DNA of 37,064 bases from Pseudomonadaceae bacterium UBA836 (lineage in GTDB: Bacteria > Pseudomonadota > Gammaproteobacteria > Pseudomonadales > Pseudomonadaceae). Where the stretch lies: positions 1 to 37,064 of the forward strand of contig DBHE01000051.1 in NCBI GenBank assembly GCA_002296055.1, written 5' to 3'. A program made the translations under genes and the position numbers. Below the pieces are notes generated by a model that worked only from the letters and a program-made list of their open reading frames with translations, searched no databases and was not told where the DNA came from. This document shows, one piece after another, positions 17,040 through 25,357 of this stretch (position 1 is the first letter of the stretch; the number at the start of each line of letters is the position of its first letter).

Positions 17040-17549
17040 TCAGGACAACTCGGCAAAGTAGCATTGGGTCAGGGCCTGAGTCAGATAGCGCTTAACGCTG
17101 CTGACCGAGATACTGAGGGCACTGGCAATCTCGGCCTGTTTCATGCCGTCCAGCTGCGACATCAGAAAGGCCTGCTTTGCCACCGCGGGTAAGCCGTCCA
17201 GCAAGCGCTCTACCTGCAGCAGCGTCTCGATAATCAGATGGTGTTCTTCAGGCCCGGGCGCAACCGCCTCCGGGCGACTGGCCAACGCATCCAGATAGGC
17301 CTGCTCAAGCCGAGCGCGCCGCCAATGGTCGACTAGCAGATTCTTGGCGATCGCCATCAGGGTTGCCTGGGCATCACGCGGCTGCTCGGGGTTGGGGCGG
17401 GTGATAAAGCGTACAAAGGTGTCCTGCATCAAATCCGCCGCGCGCTGCGAGCACCCTGATTTGCGCTGCAACCAGCGCTGCAGCCAGCCCCGGTTGTCGG
17501 TATACAGGTCGCTTAGGTAGCGATCAGATGAGGAGTCAGGCGCAGACAT
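17040..17549 (-). CDS. ECF RNA polymerase sigma factor (FecI-like)
   Basis: A 169-residue sigma factor. Region 2 (about 11-80) contains RAADLMQDTFVRFITRP and ATLMAIAKNLLVDHWRRARL; region 4 (about 110-165) contains LPAVAKQAFLMSQLDGMKQA and EIASALSISVSSVKRYLTQA. This is the FecI iron-starvation group, which usually transcribes the TonB receptor gene downstream. The ATG at 17549 gives the expected N-terminus. A Fur-box-like sequence lies about 43 bases upstream (17592-17612), so iron repression is likely. The anti-sigma gene follows after one base. Confidence 0.92.
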   Translation of the reverse strand: MSAPDSSSDRYLSDLYTDNRGWLQRWLQRKSGCSQRAADLMQDTFVRFITRPNPEQPRDAQATLMAIAKNLLVDHWRRARLEQAYLDALASRPEAVAPGPEEHHLIIETLLQVERLLDGLPAVAKQAFLMSQLDGMKQAEIASALSISVSSVKRYLTQALTQCYFAELS

Positions 17550-17591
17550 CGCAGGTCATTCAAACAGTGGCCAATGGATGGCGCAGAATTT

Positions 17592-17612
17592 AAATGATAT
17601 TTATTCTCATCA
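17592..17612 (-). promoter_or_regulatory. Fur-box-like sequence upstream of the ECF sigma gene
   Basis: The stretch reads AAATGATATTT then ATTCTCATCA on the plus strand. It contains the halves TGATAT and ATTCTCATCA, resembling the Fur consensus of alternating GATAAT units. It is 43 bases upstream of the sigma start codon, close to where a promoter would be. It is a visual match only and was not scored against a matrix. Confidence 0.45.
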
Positions 17613-17636
17613 CAACCGTTCAGCGACTGCCCGACA

Positions 17637-19919
17637 TCACATGAGTCGTGAGCTGATTTCCCACCAGCGGGGTAACAGCTCACGCACCGTACGCTGGCCA
17701 AAGCGGTCATCCAGCAGGTAAACCACGCCCTGATCGTCGGTAGTGCGTATCACGCGGCCGGCGGCCTGCACCACCTTTTGCAGGCCCGGATACAGGTAGG
17801 CGTACTCATAGCCGCTGCCGGCGCTGTCACTGAACATCACCTCAAGCCGCTCGCGCATTTCTTCGTTCACCGGGTTGATCTGCGGCAACCCCAGTGTGGC
17901 GATAAAGGCGCCGATCAGGCGGCGCCCCGGCAGGTCAATCCCTTCGCCAAAGGCGCCACCCAGTACGGCAAAGCCGACACCGCGGCCATGCTCGCTGAAG
18001 CGGGCAAGAAAGGCGCTGCGCTCACCCTCATTCATACTGCGCGACTGGGACCACACCGGAATATCCGGGAAGCTGCGCTGAAAACGCTCCAGCACCTGCT
18101 CCAGATAGGCATAACTGCTGAAAAACGCCAGATAGTTGCCGGGCTCTCGGGCGAACTGTTCGGCCATCAGCTCGCTGATGGGCTGCAGGCTGGCGCTGCG
18201 GTGCTGATAGCGCGTTGACAGGTTGCGAACAATCGACACGCCCAGCTGATCGGCATGGAAGGGCGACTCCACCTCCAGCCACTGACTGTCTTCGGGTAGC
18301 CCAAGCAGGTCGCGGTAGTAGTGGGCCGGGCTTAGCGTTGCAGAGAACAGCGTGGTGCTGTGCGCAGTGGTGAAGCGCTGCTGCAAAAAAGGGGCGGGCA
18401 CGATATTGCGCAGACACAGGGTAGACAAGGTACGGCGCCCAGTCCCCGGGTGCCGTGTGATGTCGAACAACGAATGGGGGCCATAGGCCTCAGCCAGGCG
18501 GCAGAACAGCATGGCATCAAAGTAGAACAGGATCAGCGCGCTGGTATTGCCGTCCGGCTGGTCGGTCAGATGTTCGGTGATGGCACTGACGGCCTTTTGC
18601 AGGCTGAGAATGAACAGATCCGCTATCGCCGGGTAGATCTGATAGTCCTCGGTCTGATCACGGTGCAGGGCGTTCCAGTGGCGGGCAACCCGGTCGAGCG
18701 GCGCTTTCAGCGTTGCCGGTGCCTGCTTGCGCAGGGTGTTGAATATGCCCTGATCCAGCTCGGCGGTGTACATACCGCGCGCACGATCAATCAGGTTGTG
18801 CGCCTCATCCACCAGTACCGTTACCCGCCAGTCGTTGAGTACAGTCAGGCCATAGAGCAGGGCGCTCATGTCGAAGTAGTAGTTGTAATCGCCCACCACC
18901 AGATCGCTCCAGCGGCACAGTTCCTGACTGAGGTAATAAGGGCAGACGCTGTGCTTGAGCGCAATGCGGCGCACCGCGGCCTGATCCAGCCACTGCTCGG
19001 CTACGGCCTCGGCGCGGGCGGCGGGCAGGCGGTCATAGAAGCCTTGGGCCAGCGGGCAGGACTCTCCATGACACGCCTTGTCGGGGTGCTCACAGGCCTT
19101 GTCGCGGGCTATGTGCTCCAGCACTCGTAACGACAGCGGCGTTTCGCTGTGCTTGCGCAGACTCTGCAATGCATCCAGCGCCAATTGTCGCCCCGGCGTC
19201 TTGGCGGTGAGAAAAAACAGCCGATCTGTCTGCTGCTCAGGCATGGCCTTGAGCTGCGGAAACAGGGTGCCGAGTGTCTTGCCGATGCCAGTGGTGGCCT
19301 GGGTCATCAAGGTCTTGCCGTCGCGGGCGGCGCGGTACACCGCCTTGGCCAATTGCCGCTGACCGCTGCGAAAGCTCGGGTAAGGAAAGGTTAACTCCTG
19401 CAGCTGCTGGTCACGCGCACCGCGGTGGTGGGTTTCCTGCCGCGCCCAGGCGATAAAGCGGTCACATTGACGGGCGAAAAACTGCCGTAGCTCATCCGCG
19501 GCAAAGGTCTCGCGAAAGCTGGTTTCTTTCTGGGTAACCACGTTGAAATAGACGACAGCCAGGTCGATCTCTTCCAGCTGCAGTTCGGCGCACAGCAGCC
19601 AGCCGTAGACCTTGGCCTGCGCCCAGTGCAGCACCCGGTGATTGTCGGGGATACGGCTGATATCGCCGCGGTGAGTCTTGATCTCTTCGAGCAGGTTCAG
19701 CTCCGGGTCATAGCCGTCGGCGCGGCCAATCACCATGAGGCCGGGATAGCTGCCCGCCAGCGTCAGTTCGCTGAGATAACCAGCGCCACGGCGTGACACT
19801 ACCGTTTGGTGCCCGGCGATACCTTCCTGCGCTGTGGGCGCCGGGGTAAAGCGCAAGTCCAGATCACCCTGCTTGGCAGTGAACTCACACAGCGCGCGCA
19901 CAGCCACCTGATAGTTCAC
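17637..19919 (-). CDS. Fe-S DNA helicase (DinG/XPD-like) with N-terminal RecB-like nuclease domain
   Basis: A 760-residue protein. Residues about 1-165 look like a PD-(D/E)XK domain of the Cas4/RecB kind: GRADG with Asp68, LLEEIKTHRG with Glu79 and Lys81, then QAKVY (Gln101, Tyr105). A superfamily 2 helicase follows, with Walker A at about 208-215 (ATTGIGKT) and DEAH at 371-374. Five cysteines (276, 283, 288, 326, 335) include the four expected for the XPD/DinG Fe-S cluster. The motor should unwind DNA 5' to 3'. The start is the GTG at 19919, overlapping the stop of the FAN1-type gene; the start matches the family N-terminus. Probable role in replication-fork or crosslink repair. Confidence 0.87.
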   Translation of the reverse strand: MNYQVAVRALCEFTAKQGDLDLRFTPAPTAQEGIAGHQTVVSRRGAGYLSELTLAGSYPGLMVIGRADGYDPELNLLEEIKTHRGDISRIPDNHRVLHWAQAKVYGWLLCAELQLEEIDLAVVYFNVVTQKETSFRETFAADELRQFFARQCDRFIAWARQETHHRGARDQQLQELTFPYPSFRSGQRQLAKAVYRAARDGKTLMTQATTGIGKTLGTLFPQLKAMPEQQTDRLFFLTAKTPGRQLALDALQSLRKHSETPLSLRVLEHIARDKACEHPDKACHGESCPLAQGFYDRLPAARAEAVAEQWLDQAAVRRIALKHSVCPYYLSQELCRWSDLVVGDYNYYFDMSALLYGLTVLNDWRVTVLVDEAHNLIDRARGMYTAELDQGIFNTLRKQAPATLKAPLDRVARHWNALHRDQTEDYQIYPAIADLFILSLQKAVSAITEHLTDQPDGNTSALILFYFDAMLFCRLAEAYGPHSLFDITRHPGTGRRTLSTLCLRNIVPAPFLQQRFTTAHSTTLFSATLSPAHYYRDLLGLPEDSQWLEVESPFHADQLGVSIVRNLSTRYQHRSASLQPISELMAEQFAREPGNYLAFFSSYAYLEQVLERFQRSFPDIPVWSQSRSMNEGERSAFLARFSEHGRGVGFAVLGGAFGEGIDLPGRRLIGAFIATLGLPQINPVNEEMRERLEVMFSDSAGSGYEYAYLYPGLQKVVQAAGRVIRTTDDQGVVYLLDDRFGQRTVRELLPRWWEISSRLM

Positions 19920-21559
19920 GCGGAGGCCTCCCACTGCACGTGCACTACTTCAACGGGCATGTCGTGCTCGGCGCAAAACGCCAGCCAGCGGCGCTGGTTG
20001 TCTTGCAGGCGGTCGCCCGGGCCTTTGACCTCAACCATGCAGTAGCGCTGCTCACCCGGCCAGAACTGGATCAGATCAGGCATGCCGGCACGGTTGGCAC
20101 GAATATCCTTGAGCATGCGCTCGCACCATAGCCGCAGGTGGCGGGCAGGAATGCAGCGCAGCGCAAGATCGAGCAGGGGCTCATCCAGCAGGCCCCAAAA
20201 CACAAACGGCGACTGCAGGCCGTATTTGCTCTGCCAGCGCTGTTTGATAATGGCCGGGTAGCTGCCGTCATCAGTGGCGGCCAGCGCGTCGGCAAAGAGC
20301 GGCGCCCGGCGGCTGGCAAACTCCGCGTCGTGCAGATCAGCCGGCCCGCTCTGAAAGGGGTGAAAAAAGGCGCCGGGCAGGGGCGCGAAAAGGGCGTCCC
20401 AGCAGAGCAGCCCAAACAGGCTGCAGATCAGACCGTTCTCAACGTAAAACACCGGCGCCTCAGGTTGCGCAAGGTGTTCAGCAACAGCGTGCTCCACACC
20501 CTGAGGGTCTGGGCCCGGGAGTGTCAGCAGCCGAGTAGGCGTATCCGCCTCTGGCTGCGTGGCTGGCAGCGGTTGCGATAACTTGCGCCCCAGACGCTTC
20601 AGCGCCCGCTCAAGCAATTGTTGTTCAGCAGCGCTGTGTGGCGCTGCCAGGGCACTGCGGGCCAGTGCGTATGCCTGCTCGGGTTGATCCAGCCGCTCGT
20701 GCAGCCGCACGGCACGTTGACGCGCCTCGCTGTGCTGGCATTGCAGATACAGCGCCAGCGCTTCTTCCAGCCGCTGCTCGCGCTCAAGCTGTTGCCCAAG
20801 TTGAAATCGCAGGCGCTGGTGGCGGCGCTCGATCCAGGGGTTCTCGGTGGCAAAATCAGCGAACAAGGCCAGCACCTCGGCCACATCATCCCCGGCGTCC
20901 AGCTGGTCACGGCAGCGGCCCAGATAAATGTAATCATCAACGTCTGCGGCGCGGTGGAAACTGCGAGATTCGATGCAGAAGGGCACCTGTTCGTATTGCT
21001 GTACGCCCAGCTCGGACAGTACAAACTCGGTCCAGTCCTGTGACAGGTTGCCAAAAAACAGCAGGCGCAGGCGCTCGCACAGCGGGCTGATAGTCAGGCT
21101 ATACAAGGCGTCTGGTGGAATACCGGGCCACGCGCTCCACGGCCGTGCACTTAACCCTTGCGCGGCAATCTGCTCCAGCAGCGCCTGCTTGCCGAGTTTA
21201 CCTGCCTGGCTAACCCCCAAATCCAGGTTGGCCAGCTCACTTTTGAGTAGCAGGCGGGCGAGGGCGTCAACCTCGATGGGCTGGTCTGTTACCAACCAGC
21301 CCTGCTCAAGCAGGGGCTGCGCCGCCTGCTCGATATCACCGATTTCCGCATAGGCCAAACGGCTGGCGCGAAAGTGGTCACCCTTGCGCATGATCAAACG
21401 TACCAGCAGCGCGCGCGACGCTTCGGACTGCTGCGTAAACGCCCGCACAAAGGCGTGCTCGTCTGCACTCAGCAGGTCCGCGTAGCGCGCACCAACCCAG
21501 TCCAGAACGAACTCAAAGTTGCGCAGGTAGTAAAAGTCGGTGGCGAGCAGTTCGGGCAT
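19916..21559 (-). CDS. FAN1-type structure-specific nuclease (VRR-NUC domain)
   Basis: A 547-residue protein. The C-terminal VRR-NUC domain has the catalytic set Asp495 (AGMPDLIQFWP), Glu510 and Lys512 (CMVEVKGPGD), preceded by Glu374 in VENGLICSLFGL. The N-terminal half holds a SAP-like DNA-binding segment (about 95-160, with LLLKSELANLDLGVSQAGK and LLEQIAAQGL) and a helical TPR-like middle. Bacterial FAN1 proteins of about this length cut 5'-flap DNA and unhook interstrand crosslinks. ATG 21559 is chosen because the protein starts MPELLATDFYYLRNF; upstream frame is not conserved-looking. It is coupled by GTGA to the helicase. Confidence 0.9.
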   Translation of the reverse strand: MPELLATDFYYLRNFEFVLDWVGARYADLLSADEHAFVRAFTQQSEASRALLVRLIMRKGDHFRASRLAYAEIGDIEQAAQPLLEQGWLVTDQPIEVDALARLLLKSELANLDLGVSQAGKLGKQALLEQIAAQGLSARPWSAWPGIPPDALYSLTISPLCERLRLLFFGNLSQDWTEFVLSELGVQQYEQVPFCIESRSFHRAADVDDYIYLGRCRDQLDAGDDVAEVLALFADFATENPWIERRHQRLRFQLGQQLEREQRLEEALALYLQCQHSEARQRAVRLHERLDQPEQAYALARSALAAPHSAAEQQLLERALKRLGRKLSQPLPATQPEADTPTRLLTLPGPDPQGVEHAVAEHLAQPEAPVFYVENGLICSLFGLLCWDALFAPLPGAFFHPFQSGPADLHDAEFASRRAPLFADALAATDDGSYPAIIKQRWQSKYGLQSPFVFWGLLDEPLLDLALRCIPARHLRLWCERMLKDIRANRAGMPDLIQFWPGEQRYCMVEVKGPGDRLQDNQRRWLAFCAEHDMPVEVVHVQWEASA

Positions 21560-21747
21560 CACGAAATAACGGGTACTGGTTGAATGTCCAGCATTGTGCG
21601 CACCTGCACCCGTTAATTCAAGCCGCGCAGACCAGCGGCAGCCAAGCGCTGAATGACGGAACATAGTGTTGAGCGCAGCATGCTTGCCGCCCGGGGCGCC
21701 AGCCCCTACCGTGTGGGATTGCGCAACAACAAGAACAGGACAGCCCA

Positions 21748-23055
21748 ATGACTCTGATGCACGGCTTTCAACCACGCGCCAGTCGCCGCCTGCACGCAGC
21801 GGCCGATAACGCCCCCGATTTGCCAGCACCCGACAGCGTACGCTACGAGCAGCTCGGTTACATGCGCGGCTTTCCGCCAGCGCCGGAGAAGCAGGTAACG
21901 CGTAGCGACTATCTGGTGCAGTACCCCAAACTGCGCTGGGCCTTCCAGCACATGCGCGAGCTGATTCCCTCGCGGCAAGTCAGACGTGGTGCTGCTGCGC
22001 TCAGCGTGCTTGAGGCGGGTGAAGATCAGAGCGCAGCTATCAATGCAATGCCAGTTGAGCTACGTGATGGCAGTACTATCGACTTTGCCGAGTTTTTGCT
22101 GCGCAGCTACACCGACGCCTGCATCATCCTGCACCGCGGCAAGATCATCTTTGAGCATTACCCCAACCAGCCAGACCCGCTAAGCCCGCATATGCTGTGG
22201 TCGGTCAGCAAGTCGTTTACCGGGCTGATTGCGGCGCTGCTGGTAGCGGAGGGCACGCTGGATGCCCAAGCCCAAGTCACCGACATTATCCCCGAGCTGG
22301 CAGACTCCGGCTGGCGCGGCGCGAGCGTGCAGCAGGTGCTGGATATGACGGCGGACATCAAGTACTCCGAAGTTTACGCCGACGGCACCTCCGACGTTAT
22401 TCATTACGGGCTGTCTGCGGGCATCACCCAATCACCGGAGTGGACCGGGCCCAGCAGCCTGTACGGCTACTTGCCCAGCATTGGCGCAGCGCGCGAACAC
22501 GGGCGCTACTTCGCCTATCGCACCGTGCATACCGAGGTATTGGGCTGGCTGATTCGTCGTACTAGCGGGCAGGATGTCGCCACGCTTATCGGCGAGCGGA
22601 TCTGGAGCAAGCTCGGCGCCGAGGAAGACGCACTCATGCTGCTCGACCCAACCGGTACCGAGTGGGCTGGCGCCGGCCTTAACGCCACCCTGCGCGACCT
22701 GGCGCGCTTCGCCGAGATGCTGCGCAGCGGCGGGCGCTGGAACGGTGAGCAGATCATTCCCGAGTCGATTATCGACGACATTCGCGGCGGTGCAGACAAA
22801 ACGGCTTTTGCTGACTTTGGCCGGCGCGGTATGGAAGGGTATTCCTATCACAACCAGTGGTGGATCAGTCACAACCCCGACGGCGTCTATGAGGCCATGG
22901 GCGTGCACGGGCAACTGATTCATATCAACCCGGCGGCTGAGCTGACCGTAGTGCGCACCGCCTCGCACCCGATTGCCAGCAACGAATTCACGTACGAGAT
23001 GACTCGCAGCGCATTGGAAGCGCTGGCCGAGCACGTGCGTAAGGCTGGCGTCTGA
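21748..23055 (+). CDS. Serine hydrolase of the beta-lactamase/class C (NylB-like) fold
   Basis: A 435-residue protein with the SxxK nucleophile motif SVSKS (Ser152, Lys155) after CIILHRGKIIFEHYPN and MLWSVSKSFTGLIAAL. Later features include LDMTADIKYSEVY, YFAYRTVHTEVLGWLIRR and the C-terminal MGVHGQLIHINP, where the KTG motif of true beta-lactamases is replaced by HGQ. This matches the esterase/6-aminohexanoate-oligomer hydrolase side of the family rather than antibiotic resistance. No signal peptide is evident, so it is probably cytoplasmic. ATG 21748 has AGGACA upstream. It is divergent from the FAN1-helicase operon and convergent with the DUF4197 gene. Confidence 0.85.
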   Translation: MTLMHGFQPRASRRLHAAADNAPDLPAPDSVRYEQLGYMRGFPPAPEKQVTRSDYLVQYPKLRWAFQHMRELIPSRQVRRGAAALSVLEAGEDQSAAINAMPVELRDGSTIDFAEFLLRSYTDACIILHRGKIIFEHYPNQPDPLSPHMLWSVSKSFTGLIAALLVAEGTLDAQAQVTDIIPELADSGWRGASVQQVLDMTADIKYSEVYADGTSDVIHYGLSAGITQSPEWTGPSSLYGYLPSIGAAREHGRYFAYRTVHTEVLGWLIRRTSGQDVATLIGERIWSKLGAEEDALMLLDPTGTEWAGAGLNATLRDLARFAEMLRSGGRWNGEQIIPESIIDDIRGGADKTAFADFGRRGMEGYSYHNQWWISHNPDGVYEAMGVHGQLIHINPAAELTVVRTASHPIASNEFTYEMTRSALEALAEHVRKAGV

Positions 23056-23071
23056 CGGGCTCTGGAGAATG

Positions 23072-23749
23072 TCAGAGCACGCCGAAGACCTTGCGCGCCA
23101 CGCTACTGGCGGCGGCCGCAGGGTCTTGGCGGATGCTTGCTTCCTGCTCAGCGATGACCTCGAATAGGCCGTCCAGCGCCTGTTCGGCTACGTAGCTTTC
23201 GATGTTCGCGCTGCTTTGCTCAACCACACCAAAGCTGGCGGCCTGCTGGGCAAAGGCGTTGTATTGTTGAGCCAGCCCGACCTGGTCGGTCGCTTGCTTG
23301 ACCACCGGCAGAAACAGCGCCTTGATTTGCTCTCGGCTACTGCCTTCCAGGTAGCGAGTAGCTGCGTCAGCAGGGCCGGTCAGAATGGTTTTGGCATCAC
23401 CAAGACTCATGCTGCTGATGGCATCAACAAGAATCTCCTGAGCCTGAGGAACAGCCGCCTCCGCGGCGCGGTTCATGCTGTCCTCCAACTGGGTAAGCTG
23501 GCCGCCCATACCCATCATTTTGAGCGTGCGCGAGGCAGCCCCCAGCTTGCCCGGCAGCTCAATACGCAGCTGCGGGTTATCGCTAAAACCACCGGATTGG
23601 CCAAGCTCCGCTACGGCCGTGCGTGCGCCTTGTGTGAGGGCATCCTTCAGACCGCTGGCGGTATCCTGCTGGCTAAGGTCCGACAAGGACAACGCCAGCG
23701 CGTTGCTGGCTAACAGTAGAGCAGAAACAAAGGTTAACAGGCGCTTCAT
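23072..23749 (-). CDS. DUF4197 family secreted/periplasmic protein
   Basis: A 225-residue protein. A signal peptide (MKRLLTFVSALLLASNALA) precedes a helical domain with LSLSDLSQQDTASGLKDALT, then LPGKLGAASRTLKMMGMGGQ, LEDSMNRAAEAAVPQAQEI and AKTILTGPADAATRYLEGSS, all hallmarks of DUF4197. The function of the family is not known. The ATG at 23749 is used; a TTG two codons upstream gives no better start. A small hairpin (23059-23078, GCTCTG/CAGAGC) overlaps its stop and may help end transcription of both convergent genes. It appears monocistronic. Confidence 0.85.
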   Translation of the reverse strand: MKRLLTFVSALLLASNALALSLSDLSQQDTASGLKDALTQGARTAVAELGQSGGFSDNPQLRIELPGKLGAASRTLKMMGMGGQLTQLEDSMNRAAEAAVPQAQEILVDAISSMSLGDAKTILTGPADAATRYLEGSSREQIKALFLPVVKQATDQVGLAQQYNAFAQQAASFGVVEQSSANIESYVAEQALDGLFEVIAEQEASIRQDPAAAASSVARKVFGVL

Positions 23750-23856
23750 GGTCAAGACTCTCCAGTGACAGGTATGTGTACGACTGTAGTCCAGCAGAGC
23801 GCGGGTCGCGAGGGAGGAGGGTCAGGTGTCAGTCTGAGCGGTTGGGTGTGAGGTAC

Positions 23857-23880
23857 AAAAGAGGGCGCAGTGCGCCCTCT
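23857..23880 (-). terminator. Rho-independent terminator of the MFS gene
   Basis: Read on the minus strand, AGAGGGCGCA pairs with TGCGCCCTCT in a GC-rich hairpin followed by TTTT. It lies 11 bases beyond the MFS stop codon, in the right orientation. Confidence 0.75.
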
Positions 23881-23890
23881 GGGTGGTTAT

Positions 23891-25357
23891 TTACGCGGTG
23901 GCCGGCTTCTCAGCTTGTCTGTCCACCATGTCCTTGTCCAGGCGGCGCCAGGTCAACAGGAAGCACAGCCCGCTAGCGGCGTAGAGGCAGGCCATGATAA
24001 CCATGGAGGTTTGCAGGCTTTGCGCATAGACCTGCGCACAGACTTGCTGCAGGTTCTCACCCAGCTGACCGACCACTGCGGGGTGGCACTGATTGCGCGC
24101 CAGCTCGCCGGACGCGACACCAAGTTCGGCTGCGCCGGATGTGAAGAAGATGTCGGAAACCGCGCCGATAAACAGCGGACCAAAGCCGTAGCCAAGCAGG
24201 TTGACCAACAGCAGCATCACTGCCGTGGCCATGGCGCGCACGCGCATGCTGACCACGCCCTGGCCGATGGTGTATTGCGCGGCCAGATAGCCGTACTTCA
24301 CGAAGCCGCCAATGACCAAACCGATGGCTGCGTAGAGCAGGCTGTCAGTGGTGAAGGCAAAAATGTAGAAGGGCACAGACAGTGTCAGGCCGGCCGCGGG
24401 TACCCAGGCAATCGCACCTGGGTGCTTTTTGTAAATCCGGGTCGCCAGCCAGCCGGTGGCGAAGGTGCCAATGGCGGCGGACAGGGCTACCGGGGTATTG
24501 ATCCAGATAGCGGCTTGCCCGGCGGTGATTTCGTAGGTGCGGACCAGAAAGAGCGATTGAAACGAGGAGATACCGTAGCCACAGAAGGCAGCGATGGTGG
24601 CACCAGCGGTCATCAGCCAGAACGCGGGCTTGCCCATCAGTTCGTGGATTGCCTCCTTCAGGTTGGCGCGCTCTTTCGTCTCGGTTTTCGGCGGGTCGGT
24701 GTAGCCGCGTGGCGGCTCCTTGACCGTCAGCTTGAAAACAATGGCGACCAGCAAGCCCGGTAGGCCAACAACAAAAAAGGCCGTGCGCCAGTCAAACATG
24801 TCGGTAACCCAGCCACCGATCAGGTTCGCGAACATGGTGCCGAGTGTGACGCCCATGGCGTAGAAGCCCAGCGCCTGGGATCGCTCACGGGGGATGAAGT
24901 AATCCGCGATCAGGGAGTTGGCCGGCGGTGTACAGCCTGCCTCACCAATGCCCACGCCAACCCGGCATATCAGCAGAATCCAGAACGCCCCTATGGTTAT
25001 CGAGCCAATGGTTACTTCCGTTGCCAGGCCGCAGGCGGCGGTCATCAGCGACCACAGCGCCACGCAAACGGTCATGATCCATACGCGATGGCCAACATCG
25101 GCAAAGCGGGCCAGCGGGATACCCACGGCGGTGTATAGCAGGGCGAAACCGAAGCCGGTCAGCAGCCCAAATTGGGTGTCGGTTATTTTGAGATCTGGCA
25201 CCAGATCGGGGCCGACGACGGCGAGCAGGGCGCGGTCGACGAAATTCAGGATGTAGATCAGGGTTAACGCCAACAGCACATAGTTACGATACGCCTTGGA
25301 CCCATAGCCGGCCAACTGGCCGTGCCCCTTGTTATCTCCGCCAATGACGGCACTCAT
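23891..25357 (-). CDS. MFS transporter (Spinster-like)
   Basis: A 488-residue major facilitator with twelve predicted membrane segments. The first contains YVLLALTLIYILNFVDRALL, the signature start of the spinster/sphingolipid-type and sugar-phosphate MFS group. The loop RFADVGHRVWIM carries the MFS loop 2-3 pattern, and ARGxxPP-like GEAGCTPPANSLIADYFIPR is in segment 5. A cytoplasmic loop (KEPPRGYTDPPKTETKERAN) separates the halves. ATG 25357 is preceded by AGGGGG; the longer frame upstream has no membrane-protein character. Substrate unknown. It is followed by a good terminator and stands alone. Confidence 0.87.
   Translation of the reverse strand: MSAVIGGDNKGHGQLAGYGSKAYRNYVLLALTLIYILNFVDRALLAVVGPDLVPDLKITDTQFGLLTGFGFALLYTAVGIPLARFADVGHRVWIMTVCVALWSLMTAACGLATEVTIGSITIGAFWILLICRVGVGIGEAGCTPPANSLIADYFIPRERSQALGFYAMGVTLGTMFANLIGGWVTDMFDWRTAFFVVGLPGLLVAIVFKLTVKEPPRGYTDPPKTETKERANLKEAIHELMGKPAFWLMTAGATIAAFCGYGISSFQSLFLVRTYEITAGQAAIWINTPVALSAAIGTFATGWLATRIYKKHPGAIAWVPAAGLTLSVPFYIFAFTTDSLLYAAIGLVIGGFVKYGYLAAQYTIGQGVVSMRVRAMATAVMLLLVNLLGYGFGPLFIGAVSDIFFTSGAAELGVASGELARNQCHPAVVGQLGENLQQVCAQVYAQSLQTSMVIMACLYAASGLCFLLTWRRLDKDMVDRQAEKPATA

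Noticed and set aside
12105..17549. Complete methanobactin biosynthesis locus
   Set aside because: Only sigma, anti-sigma, receptor and a di-haem enzyme are present; there is no MbnB, MbnC, MbnP or precursor-peptide gene in the window.
18360..19130. 256-codon plus-strand frame opposite the helicase
   Set aside because: Antisense to the Fe-S and Walker regions of the helicase; no recognisable protein.
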